This document shows, piece by piece, positions 47,517 through 55,993 of a stretch of 64,000 bases of DNA (positions are counted from its first letter, which is position 1; each line of letters starts with the position of its first letter). Under the pieces are notes generated by a model that was not told the origin of the DNA, searched no databases, and worked only from the letters and a program-made list of their open reading frames with translations. Source of the stretch: Alphaproteobacteria bacterium (lineage in GTDB: Bacteria; Pseudomonadota; Alphaproteobacteria; Micropepsales; Micropepsaceae); the NCBI GenBank assembly GCA_019247845.1, contig JAFBAL010000045.1, positions 27,460-91,459 on the forward strand, read 5' to 3'. The position numbers and the translations under genes are program-made.

Positions 47517-49763
47517 ATGGCGGCACTTGAGACAAAGGCGCCCGGTTGGATCGGAGCGGTGCGGGCGGCAGGGCCGTCGCGGCTGCTCCTTGCCGTCGGC
47601 CTTTTGGCGGCCCTGTCCGGCGGCCTCATCTACGCGACGCTGAAGGGCCTCATTCCGATCACCCCCACCATGAGCTGGCTGGCCGTGGTGCTGGCAGCGC
47701 TGGTGGCCGGCATCGCATGGCCGCTGGTGCGGCTGTGGCGCGAACGGCGCTCGGGCCGGGCCGGCGCGCGCCTGCACGTGCGCCTGGTCGCGATGTTCAG
47801 CGTCATGGCGGCAGTGCCGGCGGTCTTCATCGCCATCTTCGCGGTCGCGATCCTGAACCTGGGAATGGAGTCGTGGTTCTCGGCCCGCGTGAAATCGGCG
47901 ATCGGCAACGCGGTGGGCGTCGCGCACCAATATGCGCTCGAGACCACGCGCGGCATCGTCATAGACGCCGGCGAGATGGCCGACGGCATCCAGCACGACC
48001 GCTCGCTCTTCGACGAGCAGAACCACGTCAAGGTCGCCTTGATGGTCGAGAAGCTCGCCATCATGACCAACGACCGCGGGCTGATCGCCTCGTTCATCGT
48101 GGATTCCCACGGCAACGAGCTCGCCGCCAGCACCAAGCTCAAATATTCCGCCGCGCTCAAGCCGGCGGCGGCAGATTTCGGCGACGCGCGCGCGGGACGC
48201 ATCGTCGTCGACGTCGATGCCCAGGACGGCATGGTGCATGCGCTGGTGCATCTGCCGTGGCTGAACGACGCCTATCTGCTGGTCGTGCGCGCGGTCGATC
48301 CCAAGGTGTTCGGCTACTACCGCAAATCGCGCAGCGCCGTCGACGAATACACCAAGCTCGAGGAGAACCGTTCCGAAATCCAGGGCAATTTCGCGGTCCT
48401 CTACGGCGTCGTCTTCCTGGTCATCCTGACCGCCGCGATCTGGATGGGCTTGTGGCTGGCCAACGGGCTGGTCAGGCCGGTGTCGAACCTGATCCGCGCG
48501 GCGGAGCGCGTCTCCGAAGGCGACCTGAAAGCGCAGGTGACGGTCGAGCGCGACGACGACGAGATCGGCACGCTGGGCGTCGCCTTCAACCGCATGACGT
48601 CGCAGTTGAGCACGCAGCGCGCGGCGCTGATCGACGCCAACCTGCAGATCGACGAGCGCCGCCGCTTCACCGAGACGGTGCTCGCCGGCGTCAGCGCGGG
48701 CGTCATCGGCCTGGACGGCGACGGGCAGATCACCATCGTCAACCGCGCCGCGGCGCGCCTGCTCAACGCCACGCATGAGGAGATCGAGGGCCGTCACTAT
48801 TCCGAGGCCGTGCCCGAGCTGGCCGCCCTGATCCGCAAGACGATCTCCGAGCCCGTCGGCCGCGCCAGCGGCGAGGTCTCGATCAAGCGCACCGGCACGC
48901 CGCGGACCCTGAGCGTCCAGGTAACGAGCGAGCACGGGGCGCAGGCATCCGGCTATGTCGTGACCTTCGACGACATCACCGATCTGATGTCGGCGCAGCG
49001 CACGGCCGCCTGGGCCGACGTCGCGCGCCGCATCGCGCACGAGATCAAGAACCCGCTCACCCCGATCCAGCTCTCGGCCGAGCGGCTGAAGCGAAAATAC
49101 GGGAAAGAGGTCACCTCCGACCCGGAAGTGTTCAGCCAGTGCACCGACACGATCATCCGCCAGGTCGGCGACATCGGCCGCATGGTCGACGAGTTCTCGT
49201 CCTTCGCGCGCATGCCGCAGCCGGTGATGCGCCGCGAGAACGCGCAGGAATTGCTCCAGCAGGCGGTGTTCCTGCAGCGCGAGGGCAATCCGTCGATCGC
49301 CTACGAGACCAAGGCGCCGAAGGAGGCCGTGTATTTCGAGGTCGACGGGCGGCTCGTCTCTCAGGCGTTGACCAACGTCATCAAGAACGCGGGCGAGGGC
49401 ATCGCTTCGCGCATCGAGAAGGGCGACGACACGCCGGGACGCATCGTCGTGTCGCTCACCTGTGCGGACGACAAGGTCGTCTTTGCGGTCCGCGACAACG
49501 GCATAGGCCTGCCGCCGGAGCACCGTCACCGGCTGACCGAGCCCTATGTCACCACGCGTGCGAAGGGCACGGGGCTCGGCCTCGCGATCGTGCGCAAGAT
49601 CATGGAAGACCACGGCGGAGACATAGTTCTGCGTGATGCCGAAATGGGGGGCGACGAAGCGCGCGGCGCGGAGGTCCTGCTGACCTTCCCGCTGCGCCAG
49701 AAGATCGCCAAAGAGAAAGGGTTGATGGATGAGCAAGGCCGGCTTGCCGCAAACGACGTCTGA
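47517..49763 (+). CDS. ntrY: Nitrogen-sensing histidine kinase NtrY
   Basis: A 748-residue membrane kinase. N-terminal helices (LLLAVGLLAALSGGLIYATL, MSWLAVVLAALVAGIAWPL, VAMFSVMAAVPAVFIAIFAVAILNL) and a periplasmic loop lead to a further helix (VLYGVVFLVILTAAIWMGLWLANGL). HAMP (RAAERVSEGDLKAQVTVERDDDEIGTLGVAFNRM), PAS, H-box [25 protein letters not shown] and ATPase motifs (VRDNGIGLPPE, GTGLGLAIVRKIM) follow. It overlaps ntrX by 35 bases. In alphaproteobacteria NtrY/NtrX affects nitrogen use, envelope, redox and microaerobic functions. Confidence 0.95.
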   Translation: MAALETKAPGWIGAVRAAGPSRLLLAVGLLAALSGGLIYATLKGLIPITPTMSWLAVVLAALVAGIAWPLVRLWRERRSGRAGARLHVRLVAMFSVMAAVPAVFIAIFAVAILNLGMESWFSARVKSAIGNAVGVAHQYALETTRGIVIDAGEMADGIQHDRSLFDEQNHVKVALMVEKLAIMTNDRGLIASFIVDSHGNELAASTKLKYSAALKPAAADFGDARAGRIVVDVDAQDGMVHALVHLPWLNDAYLLVVRAVDPKVFGYYRKSRSAVDEYTKLEENRSEIQGNFAVLYGVVFLVILTAAIWMGLWLANGLVRPVSNLIRAAERVSEGDLKAQVTVERDDDEIGTLGVAFNRMTSQLSTQRAALIDANLQIDERRRFTETVLAGVSAGVIGLDGDGQITIVNRAAARLLNATHEEIEGRHYSEAVPELAALIRKTISEPVGRASGEVSIKRTGTPRTLSVQVTSEHGAQASGYVVTFDDITDLMSAQRTAAWADVARRIAHEIKNPLTPIQLSAERLKRKYGKEVTSDPEVFSQCTDTIIRQVGDIGRMVDEFSSFARMPQPVMRRENAQELLQQAVFLQREGNPSIAYETKAPKEAVYFEVDGRLVSQALTNVIKNAGEGIASRIEKGDDTPGRIVVSLTCADDKVVFAVRDNGIGLPPEHRHRLTEPYVTTRAKGTGLGLAIVRKIMEDHGGDIVLRDAEMGGDEARGAEVLLTFPLRQKIAKEKGLMDEQGRLAANDV

Positions 49764-51144
49764 GATCCTGATCGTCGACGACGAAGAGGACATCCGCGAC
49801 CTGATCGCGGGCATCCTCAAGGACGAGGGCTACGAGACCCGCGTCGCGGGAGACGGCGATGCGGCCATCGCCGCGGTGCGCACGCGCAAGCCGCAGCTCG
49901 TCATCCTCGACATCTGGCTGCAGGGCTCCAAGCTCGACGGCATCCAGGTGCTCGAAGCACTCAAGCGCGACTACGCCGATCTGCCCGTCGTGATGATCAG
50001 CGGCCACGGCACCATCGAGACCGCGGTGTCCTCGATCAAGAAGGGCGCCTACGACTTCATCGAGAAGCCGTTCAAGGCCGACCGGCTGATCCACGTCGCG
50101 GCGCGCGCTCTCGAAGCCGCGCGGCTGAAGCGCGAGGTCGCCGAGCTGCGCCTGCGCGCCGGCGACGACAGCGAGCTGGTCGGACAGTCGTCCGCGATCT
50201 CGCAACTGCGCCAGCTCGTCGAGAAGATCGCGCCGACCGGCAGCCGCGTGATGGTCACCGGCCCATCGGGCTCGGGCAAGGAGGTCGTGGCGCGGCTCAT
50301 CCATGCGCGCTCGCGCCGCGCCGGCAATGCGTTCGTCGCGATCAACTGCGCGACGATGGAGCCCAGCCGCATCGAGGCCGAGCTGTTCGGCGTCGAGGGC
50401 GGCGACGGGCCGCGCAAGATCGGCCTGTTCGAGCTCGCGCATAACGGCACGCTCTATCTCGACGAAGTCGCCGACATGCCGATGGAGACGCAGGGGAAGA
50501 TCCTTCGCGTGCTCGTCGACCAGACCTTCACGCGCATCGGCGGCACGCAGCGCGTCCAGGTCGACGCGCGCGTGATCTCGTCGACGACGGCGGACCTGCG
50601 CCTGGAGATCGGCGACGGCAAGTTCCGCGAGGACCTCTATCACCGCCTCAACGTCGTGCCGGTGCGTGTCCCGTCGCTGGCCGAGCGCCGCGACGACATC
50701 CCGCTGCTGGTCGCGCATTTCATGAAGCGCCTCTCGGCGGCGTCGGGCCTGCAGATGCGCGAGATCGGCGACGACGCGATGGCGGTGCTTCAGGCGCATA
50801 GCTGGCCCGGCAACATCCGCCAGCTCCGGAACATCGTCGAACGCCTCCTCATATTGGCGACCGACGACGCCCAACAGGCGATCAGTGCCGACCTGCTGCC
50901 CAGCGACCTCGGCGCCAGCGCCCCCTGGGGCGGCCAAGGCCGCGGCGACCTCGTCATCTCGATGCCGCTGCGCGAAGCGCGCGAGATCTTCGAACGCGAC
51001 TACCTCGTCGCCCAGATCAACCGCTTCGGCGGCAATATCTCGCGCACCGCGGCGTTCATCGGGATGGAGCGGTCGGCGCTACACCGCAAGCTGAAGAGCC
51101 TGGGCGTGGGCGGCAACGGCCGGGAGCAGCAGTTCAACGCGTGA
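49729..51144 (+). CDS. ntrX: Response regulator NtrX, lacking the GAFTGA motif
   Basis: A 471-residue NtrC-family regulator: receiver (EILIVDDEEDIRDLIAGILKDEGYETRVAGDG, phospho-Asp LVILDIWLQGS), AAA+ domain (Walker A VTGPSGSGKEVVARLIHARS, Walker B GTLYLDEVADMP) and a Fis-type HTH (FGGNISRTAAFIGMERSALHRKLKSLG). Where sigma-54 activators carry GAFTGA it reads ELFGVEGGDGPRKIGLFE, so contact with sigma-54 is unlikely. Many alphaproteobacterial NtrX proteins share this. It should act at sigma-70-type promoters. The gene overlaps ntrY by 35 bases. Confidence 0.95.
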   Translation: MSKAGLPQTTSEILIVDDEEDIRDLIAGILKDEGYETRVAGDGDAAIAAVRTRKPQLVILDIWLQGSKLDGIQVLEALKRDYADLPVVMISGHGTIETAVSSIKKGAYDFIEKPFKADRLIHVAARALEAARLKREVAELRLRAGDDSELVGQSSAISQLRQLVEKIAPTGSRVMVTGPSGSGKEVVARLIHARSRRAGNAFVAINCATMEPSRIEAELFGVEGGDGPRKIGLFELAHNGTLYLDEVADMPMETQGKILRVLVDQTFTRIGGTQRVQVDARVISSTTADLRLEIGDGKFREDLYHRLNVVPVRVPSLAERRDDIPLLVAHFMKRLSAASGLQMREIGDDAMAVLQAHSWPGNIRQLRNIVERLLILATDDAQQAISADLLPSDLGASAPWGGQGRGDLVISMPLREAREIFERDYLVAQINRFGGNISRTAAFIGMERSALHRKLKSLGVGGNGREQQFNA

Positions 51145-51192
51145 GGTCGTGCTGCTCGAACTCCGCTCGAACAGGCCCCGCTGAACCGGGCC

Positions 51193-51456
51193 TTACCGCC
51201 GCCGCTTCTCCGGGTTCGCATAGTGGCGCGCCACGTCGTCGGGCGAGATGCGCTTGCCGGTGGCATGCTCGATGGTGGCCGCGACCTCGGCGTCGGTGCC
51301 GCCGCGGGCGCGCAGCTTCTCGATCTCGTCGCTGAGCATCCCGATCAACGCGGGCAGGGGAAAGGTCTCGTCGCCCAGGCCGAGCCGTTTGCGCAGTTCG
51401 CGTTGCGCGGCCAGGGCCTGTTCGGTCGTGAAGGTCGTATCGTCGTCGCCGGTCAT
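51193..51456 (-). CDS. Small helical protein of unknown function
   Basis: An 87-residue, highly charged helical protein: TTEQALAAQRELRKRLGLGDETFPLPALIGMLSDEIEKLRARGGTDAEVAATIEHATGKRISPDDVARHYANPEKRRR. The last part (DAEVAATIEHATGKRISPDDVARHY) looks like a small helical DNA-related fold. It is antisense to the surrounding genes, between ntrX and the vapBC pair. No family is recognised, and the Arg-rich end suggests nucleic-acid or protein binding. Confidence 0.62.
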   Translation of the reverse strand: MTGDDDTTFTTEQALAAQRELRKRLGLGDETFPLPALIGMLSDEIEKLRARGGTDAEVAATIEHATGKRISPDDVARHYANPEKRRR

Positions 51457-51524
51457 GCGCTGCTAACGCGCGAATGCGCGATTTGCTTCGGCTTGTCAGC
51501 GCTTGTTCATGTCATTGCGTCATG

Positions 51525-51545
51525 GTATATCCCAGTGGGATATAC
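51525..51545. promoter_or_regulatory. Perfect palindromic operator of vapBC
   Basis: GTATATCCC-AGT-GGGATATAC is a perfect nine-base inverted repeat 11 bases before the vapB ATG. Antitoxins with MazE/AbrB-type N-termini bind such dyads and repress their own operon, more strongly with the toxin bound. It is the most symmetric site in the window. Confidence 0.75.
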
Positions 51546-51556
51546 AAGGCTCGCCC

Positions 51557-51787
51557 ATGGTCTCGCGCTCGACTGTGTTCAAATCCAATCGCAGCCAAGC
51601 CGTTCGCTTGCCCAAAGACGTCGCCTTTCCCGAGAACGTCCACGAGGTCGAGATCATCAAAGTCGGCAACACGCGGGTCATCAGCCCGGTGGGCCACCGC
51701 TGGGACGCATTCTTCGACGGGCCGCGCTTCTCGGAGGATTTCATGACGGACCGCGAGCAGCCGCCCATGCAGAAGCGCAAGTATTGA
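51557..51787 (+). CDS. vapB: VapB-type antitoxin
   Basis: A 76-residue antitoxin: SRSTVFKSNRSQAVRLPKDVAFPENVHEVEIIKVGNTRVISPVGHRWDAFFDGPRFSEDFMTDREQPPMQKRKY. The first 45 residues are the swapped-hairpin DNA-binding fold (SNRSQAVRLPKDVAFP). The acidic, aromatic tail wraps the toxin. It neutralises VapC and represses the operon through the palindrome just upstream. Its TGA overlaps the toxin ATG (TGATG). Confidence 0.92.
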   Translation: MVSRSTVFKSNRSQAVRLPKDVAFPENVHEVEIIKVGNTRVISPVGHRWDAFFDGPRFSEDFMTDREQPPMQKRKY

Positions 51788-52185
51788 TGCTTCAGTACAT
51801 GCTCGACAGCGATACATGCATCTATATCGGCAAAGCGTCTCCTTCGAAGTTGGTGGAACGGTTCAACCGCGTCGGAAACCAGATCTGCATTTCGACGATC
51901 ACGTTGGCCGAGCTTTTTTACGGTGTCGAGAATTCCGGCCGGCGAGCCGGAAACCTGGAGACGCTGGATGGCCTCGTCGGCCGGCTGACCGTGCTGCCCT
52001 TTTCCGCCGACGCAGCGTCGCATTACGGGCAAATATGTGTTGAGCTTCAGAAAGCGGGTACGCCGATCGGGCCTTATGACATGCTGATCGGCGCGCATGC
52101 GCGCGCTGAAGGTCTCGTCCTAGTGACGAACAACGAACGCGAGTTTCGCCGCATCACCGGACTTCGTGTGGAAAACTGGATTTGA
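51787..52185 (+). CDS. vapC: VapC-type PIN-domain ribonuclease toxin
   Basis: A 132-residue PIN toxin with the acidic active-site set: Asp in YMLDSDTCIYIG, Glu in ISTITLAELFYGVENS, Asp in GPYDMLIGAHARAEGLVLVTNN and the trailing acidic residue of NNEREFRRITGLRVENW. Such toxins cleave tRNA or rRNA when released from VapB. The 3' end overlaps dat as TTGA, so translation of an amino-acid enzyme is tied to this operon. Catalytic residues are intact. Confidence 0.93.
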   Translation: MLQYMLDSDTCIYIGKASPSKLVERFNRVGNQICISTITLAELFYGVENSGRRAGNLETLDGLVGRLTVLPFSADAASHYGQICVELQKAGTPIGPYDMLIGAHARAEGLVLVTNNEREFRRITGLRVENWI

Positions 52186-53078
52186 CTTCTCACCACTGGC
52201 CCCACCGCGCGCCTTCGGGCCGCACAGCCTATGTCAACGGCCGCTTCGTGCCGCACGGGCACGCCGGCGTGCATATCGAAGACCGCGGGTTGCAGCTTGG
52301 CGACGCCGTGTATGAGGTGTTTCTCATCCGCTCCGGCTCGCTGTGCGATGAGCCGGGGCATCTCGATCGTCTCGAACGCTCGGTCGGCGAGATCGAGATG
52401 GCGATGCCGATGGGGCGGGCAGCGCTCAGGCTGGTGATGCGCGAGCTCGTCAGGCGCAATCGGGTGCGCGACGGGTTTCTTTATCTGCAGGTGACGCGTG
52501 GGGCGGTGAAACGCGATCACCCGTTTCCGTCGGCGCCGCCGCGGCCGACGCTCATCATGACGGCGCGGCCGTTCGATCTCGCGGGCGCGAACACGAGGGC
52601 GGCCGAAGGCATCGCGGTGGTGACGCGGCCCGACGCGCGCTGGGGGCGCTGCGACATCAAGACCACGCAGCTGCTCGCCAATGCGATGGCGAAGACTGAG
52701 GCGCGGCGCGCGGGCGGGTATGAGGCCTGGCTTGTCGACGAGGAGGGTTTCGTCACCGAAGGCGCCTCGACCACGGCCTGGATCGTCGACGCCGACGGCC
52801 GCGTGATCACGCGCGCGCTGTCGAACGCGATCCTGCCCGGTGTCACGCGGCGCGTGATCCTGGAGGCGGCGGCGGAAGCGCAGATCCCCGTCGTGGAGCG
52901 GGCGTTCACGCCCGACGAGGCGAAGCGGGCGCGCGAGGCGTTCATTTCGTCCGCGTCGGGGGCCGCGGTGCCGGTGGTGACGATCGACGGCGTGGCGGTG
53001 GGAGACGGCAAGCCGGGGCCGCTTACGCGGCGGATCGCGGAACTTCATGCCATGAAGAATGCCGGAGCCGATCCATGA
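52182..53078 (+). CDS. dat: D-amino acid aminotransferase (branched-chain-type fold IV), TTG start
   Basis: A 298-residue PLP enzyme of fold class IV. Segments are TAYVNGRFVPHGHAGVHIEDRGLQLGDAVYEVFL, FLYLQVTRGAVKRDHPFP, the catalytic Lys in CDIKTTQLLANAMAKTEA and the phosphate-binding VTEGASTTAWIVD and LPGVTRRVI. It should make D-amino acids for peptidoglycan. The best start is the TTG at 52182, overlapping the vapC stop as TTGA, as no ATG or GTG lies before the conserved region. Next to ntrX and hfq this is the usual alphaproteobacterial place for dat, so vapBC was added upstream. Confidence 0.87.
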   Translation: MTSHHWPHRAPSGRTAYVNGRFVPHGHAGVHIEDRGLQLGDAVYEVFLIRSGSLCDEPGHLDRLERSVGEIEMAMPMGRAALRLVMRELVRRNRVRDGFLYLQVTRGAVKRDHPFPSAPPRPTLIMTARPFDLAGANTRAAEGIAVVTRPDARWGRCDIKTTQLLANAMAKTEARRAGGYEAWLVDEEGFVTEGASTTAWIVDADGRVITRALSNAILPGVTRRVILEAAAEAQIPVVERAFTPDEAKRAREAFISSASGAAVPVVTIDGVAVGDGKPGPLTRRIAELHAMKNAGADP

Positions 53079-53404
53079 AGCTCGCCCGCATCATCCTCTT
53101 CACCGCCCAGATGGAGGCGATGACGGCTTTCTACCGCGACGTTCTCGGCCTCAAGCAGGTGACAAACGAGAAAGGTTGGCGCGAGTTCGCGGCCGGCGCC
53201 AGTCGCGTCGCGCTCCACTCCGGCCCGCCGTCGCCCGGCCGCAAGGGGCCCAAGATCGTCTTCCATGCGAAGGACGTAGCGGCAACCCGCGCCAAGCTCG
53301 TGGCCCGCGGCGCCCGCCTGGGCAAAGTCCACCAGTTCGAGAGCCTCGCCATGTGTGACGGCAAAGACCCAGACGGCAACCCGATCCAGCTCTCCAACCG
53401 CTGA
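53075..53404 (+). CDS. VOC/glyoxalase-like domain protein
   Basis: A 109-residue single-domain VOC protein ([48 protein letters not shown], ending [15 protein letters not shown]). Two beta-alpha-beta-beta-beta units give a metal-binding fold used by glyoxalases, dioxygenases and antibiotic-binding proteins. No activity can be assigned. ATGA overlap with dat implies co-translation. Confidence 0.83.
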   Translation: MKLARIILFTAQMEAMTAFYRDVLGLKQVTNEKGWREFAAGASRVALHSGPPSPGRKGPKIVFHAKDVAATRAKLVARGARLGKVHQFESLAMCDGKDPDGNPIQLSNR

Positions 53405-53510
53405 GCACCCCTTCCGGGCGCTCCAGGGCTTTCGCTCCCGCAGCAAAGGGCCGTATGCTCCTGCGACTGCTTCGCGGGGCGCGGGGCCAAGAACCGAAGT
53501 GGGCAAACCC

Positions 53511-53759
53511 ATGAGCGAAAAACAACAAAACCTGCAGGACACCTTCCTCAATGCCGTCCGCAAGTCGAAGTCGTCGGTGACGATCTTCCTGGTGAACGGC
53601 GTCAAGCTTCAAGGGAACATCACTTGGTTCGACAATTTCTGCGTGCTGCTTCGGAGGGACGGGCAAGCCCAGCTCGTCTACAAGCACGCGATCTCGACCG
53701 TCATGCCGCTGGGTCCGATCCAGCTCATGGACGCCGAGACCGTGGCCGAGACGGTCTGA
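53511..53759 (+). CDS. hfq: RNA chaperone Hfq
   Basis: An 82-residue Hfq: [71 protein letters not shown]. Sm1 and Sm2 motifs are complete, including [10 protein letters not shown] and YKHAISTV. The hexamer mediates small-RNA control of mRNAs. The ATG at 53511 gives the normal start, while the longer track ORF is not supported. The hflX frame begins at or over its stop codon. Confidence 0.97.
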   Translation: MSEKQQNLQDTFLNAVRKSKSSVTIFLVNGVKLQGNITWFDNFCVLLRRDGQAQLVYKHAISTVMPLGPIQLMDAETVAETV

Positions 53760-55075
53760 CCTCCAAGCCCACCGACACGCGCAAGCACACCGCCTTCGTG
53801 CTCCATGTGGAGCCCAAGGCGCGCAAATCCGCGCTCGACCGCGACGCCGAGGCGCGGCTGGAGGAGGCGATCGGGCTGACCGCCGCCATCGGTCTGACGG
53901 TCGTGGGCAGCCATATCGCGCCGCTGGCGCGTCCGGTGCCGGCGACGCTCATCGGCAGCGGCAAGGTCGAGGAGATCGCGGCCGAGGCGCGGATGCTCGA
54001 GCCCGAGGTCATCGTCGTCAATGCACAGCTTTCGCCGATCCAGCAGCGCAATCTCGAGAAGGAATGGAAGACCAAGGTCCTCGACCGCACCGCGCTGATC
54101 CTTGAGATCTTCGGCGCGCGGGCGCAGACCCGCGAGGGCCGGCTTCAGGTCGAGCTGGCGCACCTGACCTATCAGCGCTCGCGGCTGGTCCGGTCCTGGA
54201 CCCACCTGGAGCGCCAGCGCGGCGGCTTCGGCTTCCTGGGCGGCCCCGGCGAGACGCAGATCGAGACCGACCGCCGCCTGATCGGCGAGCGCATCGTCAA
54301 GATCAAGTCCGAGCTCGAGGGCGTGAAGCGCACCCGCGGACTGCAGCGCCGCGCCCGCAAGCGCGTGCCGTTCCCGGTCGTCGCGCTGGTGGGGTACACC
54401 AATGCCGGCAAGTCGACGCTTTTCAACCGGCTGACCCAGGCGGATGTCCTGGCCAAGGACCTGCTGTTCGCGACCCTCGACCCGACCATGCGGGGGCTGA
54501 AGCTGCCGGGTGGCACCAAGGCCATCCTCTCCGACACCGTCGGCTTCATCGCCGACCTGCCGCACGAGCTGGTCGCCGCCTTCCGCGCCACGCTGGAGGA
54601 GGTGCTGGAGGCCGACGTGATCGCCCATGTCCGCGATGCCAGCCATGACGAGACCGAGGCGCAGAAGGCCGACGTGCTCAAGGTGCTCGCCGAGCTCGAC
54701 ATCGAAGGCGCCGATATCGAAATCCTCAACAAAATCGATCTGTTGGACGAGGATATTCGCGCAGGACTTCAAGCGCGTGGCAGGGGGAGGGAAGGGGCTC
54801 CGGTCGCCGTCTCGGCGCTGAGCGGCGACGGCCTCGACCTTCTACTCGCCCGGTTCGAGGCGCTGTTGACGCGTGACAACATCGAGCTTCGCCTGAGGCT
54901 TAGTCCGGAAGACGGCGAGGGTCTGGCCTGGGCCTACCGCCACGGCAGGGTCCGCGAGCGCCGCGACGGCGACGACGGCGTCGAGCTTCTGCTCACAGCC
55001 AGTCCACAGGATGCCGAACGCTTTTCCGCCCGATTTGGGGATAAGCTGTTGGTATGTGGACAAGACGGGGAGTAA
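53756..55075 (+). CDS. hflX: Ribosome-associated GTPase HflX, start codon unclear (possible CTG)
   Basis: A GTPase that splits stalled ribosomes. The N-domain [57 protein letters not shown] and [19 protein letters not shown] precede G1 [18 protein letters not shown]3 [17 protein letters not shown]4 LNKIDL and the G5 region. No ATG/GTG/TTG occurs where family proteins start (before [12 protein letters not shown]). The only frame-matching candidate there is a CTG overlapping the hfq TGA (CTGA). A GTG at 53798 and an ATG at 53624 inside hfq are the alternatives. 439 residues from CTG. Confidence 0.9.
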   Translation: MTSKPTDTRKHTAFVLHVEPKARKSALDRDAEARLEEAIGLTAAIGLTVVGSHIAPLARPVPATLIGSGKVEEIAAEARMLEPEVIVVNAQLSPIQQRNLEKEWKTKVLDRTALILEIFGARAQTREGRLQVELAHLTYQRSRLVRSWTHLERQRGGFGFLGGPGETQIETDRRLIGERIVKIKSELEGVKRTRGLQRRARKRVPFPVVALVGYTNAGKSTLFNRLTQADVLAKDLLFATLDPTMRGLKLPGGTKAILSDTVGFIADLPHELVAAFRATLEEVLEADVIAHVRDASHDETEAQKADVLKVLAELDIEGADIEILNKIDLLDEDIRAGLQARGRGREGAPVAVSALSGDGLDLLLARFEALLTRDNIELRLRLSPEDGEGLAWAYRHGRVRERRDGDDGVELLLTASPQDAERFSARFGDKLLVCGQDGE

Positions 55076-55944
55076 TCGCGGGCGCGGCGGTTGGGCCGCT
55101 TGTCGGCTCGCTTTCTTTCGCTGGGCTTCTGTCTTTCGCGGCAAGGGCCGGGGACAACCCCGCCGGCCTGATCCAGGCGATCGAGGCGCGGGCCGGTGGG
55201 CGGCTGGGCGTCGCCGCCCTCGACACCCAGACCGGGCGGCGCATCGCCTGGCGCGACGGCGAGCGCTTCCCGATGTGCTCGACCTTCAAGCTGCTGCTGG
55301 TGACGCGGGTGCTGGCCAAGGCCGACAAAGGCCAGGAGAGACTCGACCGCTGGGTCAAATACGGCAAGGACGATCTGCTCGACTATGCGCCGGTCGCCAG
55401 GGAGCATCTCGCCCAAGGCGGCATGACGGTGAAGGACCTGGCCGAGGCTGCCATCGTGTGGAGCGACAACACCTGCGCCAACCTGCTGCTCGCCGCCGAC
55501 GGCGGGCCCGCGGGCGTGACCGCGCAGGCGAGGGCGCTGGGCGACCCGGTCACGCGGCTCGACCGCAACGAGCCGACGCTCAACACCGCCATCCCCGGCG
55601 ACCCGCGCGACACGACCGCGCCTGCGGCGATGCTCGACGACATGGACCGCGTCCTGCTGGGCGACGCGCTGTCGGAGTCTTCGCGCGAGATGTTGACCGG
55701 TTGGATGATCGCCTGCCGGACCGCGCCGCGCCGCATCGGTGCCGGGCTGCCTTCGGGCTGGAAGCGCGGCCACAAGACGGGCACCGGCGCGAACGGCTCG
55801 ACCAACGACATCGCGATCTGCTGGCCGCCGGGGCGCAAGCCGATCCTGCTTACGGTCTATTTCACCGGCTCGAGCGCCGGCGACGACGAGCGCGAGGCCG
55901 CCATCGCCGATGTCGCGCGGATCGTGAGCGAGACTTTCGTTTGA
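55054..55944 (+). CDS. Class A beta-lactamase
   Basis: A 296-residue serine beta-lactamase. The leader [32 protein letters not shown] has a twin-arginine-like pair. The class A motifs are all there: nucleophile SxxK in MCSTFKLLLV (76-79), SDN (137-139), the omega-loop ExxLN in RNEPTLN (173-177) and KTG in GHKTGTGANG (241-243). The Cys before the catalytic Ser matches the position of the KPC/SME disulfide, but the partner position in KTGTG-A is Gly. It overlaps hflX by 22 bases, so it is a settled chromosomal gene. Spectrum cannot be predicted. Confidence 0.93.
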   Translation: MWTRRGVIAGAAVGPLVGSLSFAGLLSFAARAGDNPAGLIQAIEARAGGRLGVAALDTQTGRRIAWRDGERFPMCSTFKLLLVTRVLAKADKGQERLDRWVKYGKDDLLDYAPVAREHLAQGGMTVKDLAEAAIVWSDNTCANLLLAADGGPAGVTAQARALGDPVTRLDRNEPTLNTAIPGDPRDTTAPAAMLDDMDRVLLGDALSESSREMLTGWMIACRTAPRRIGAGLPSGWKRGHKTGTGANGSTNDIAICWPPGRKPILLTVYFTGSSAGDDEREAAIADVARIVSETFV

Positions 55945-55993
55945 ACCTCATGGTAGTGTTGCTGGAATGACTCCCGCGTAAAGGGATTCAGCC

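Noticed and set aside
51193-52185. Genomic island around vapBC
   Set aside because: No integrase, transposase, direct repeats or tRNA target flank the pair. Base composition is only slightly less GC-rich than its neighbours.
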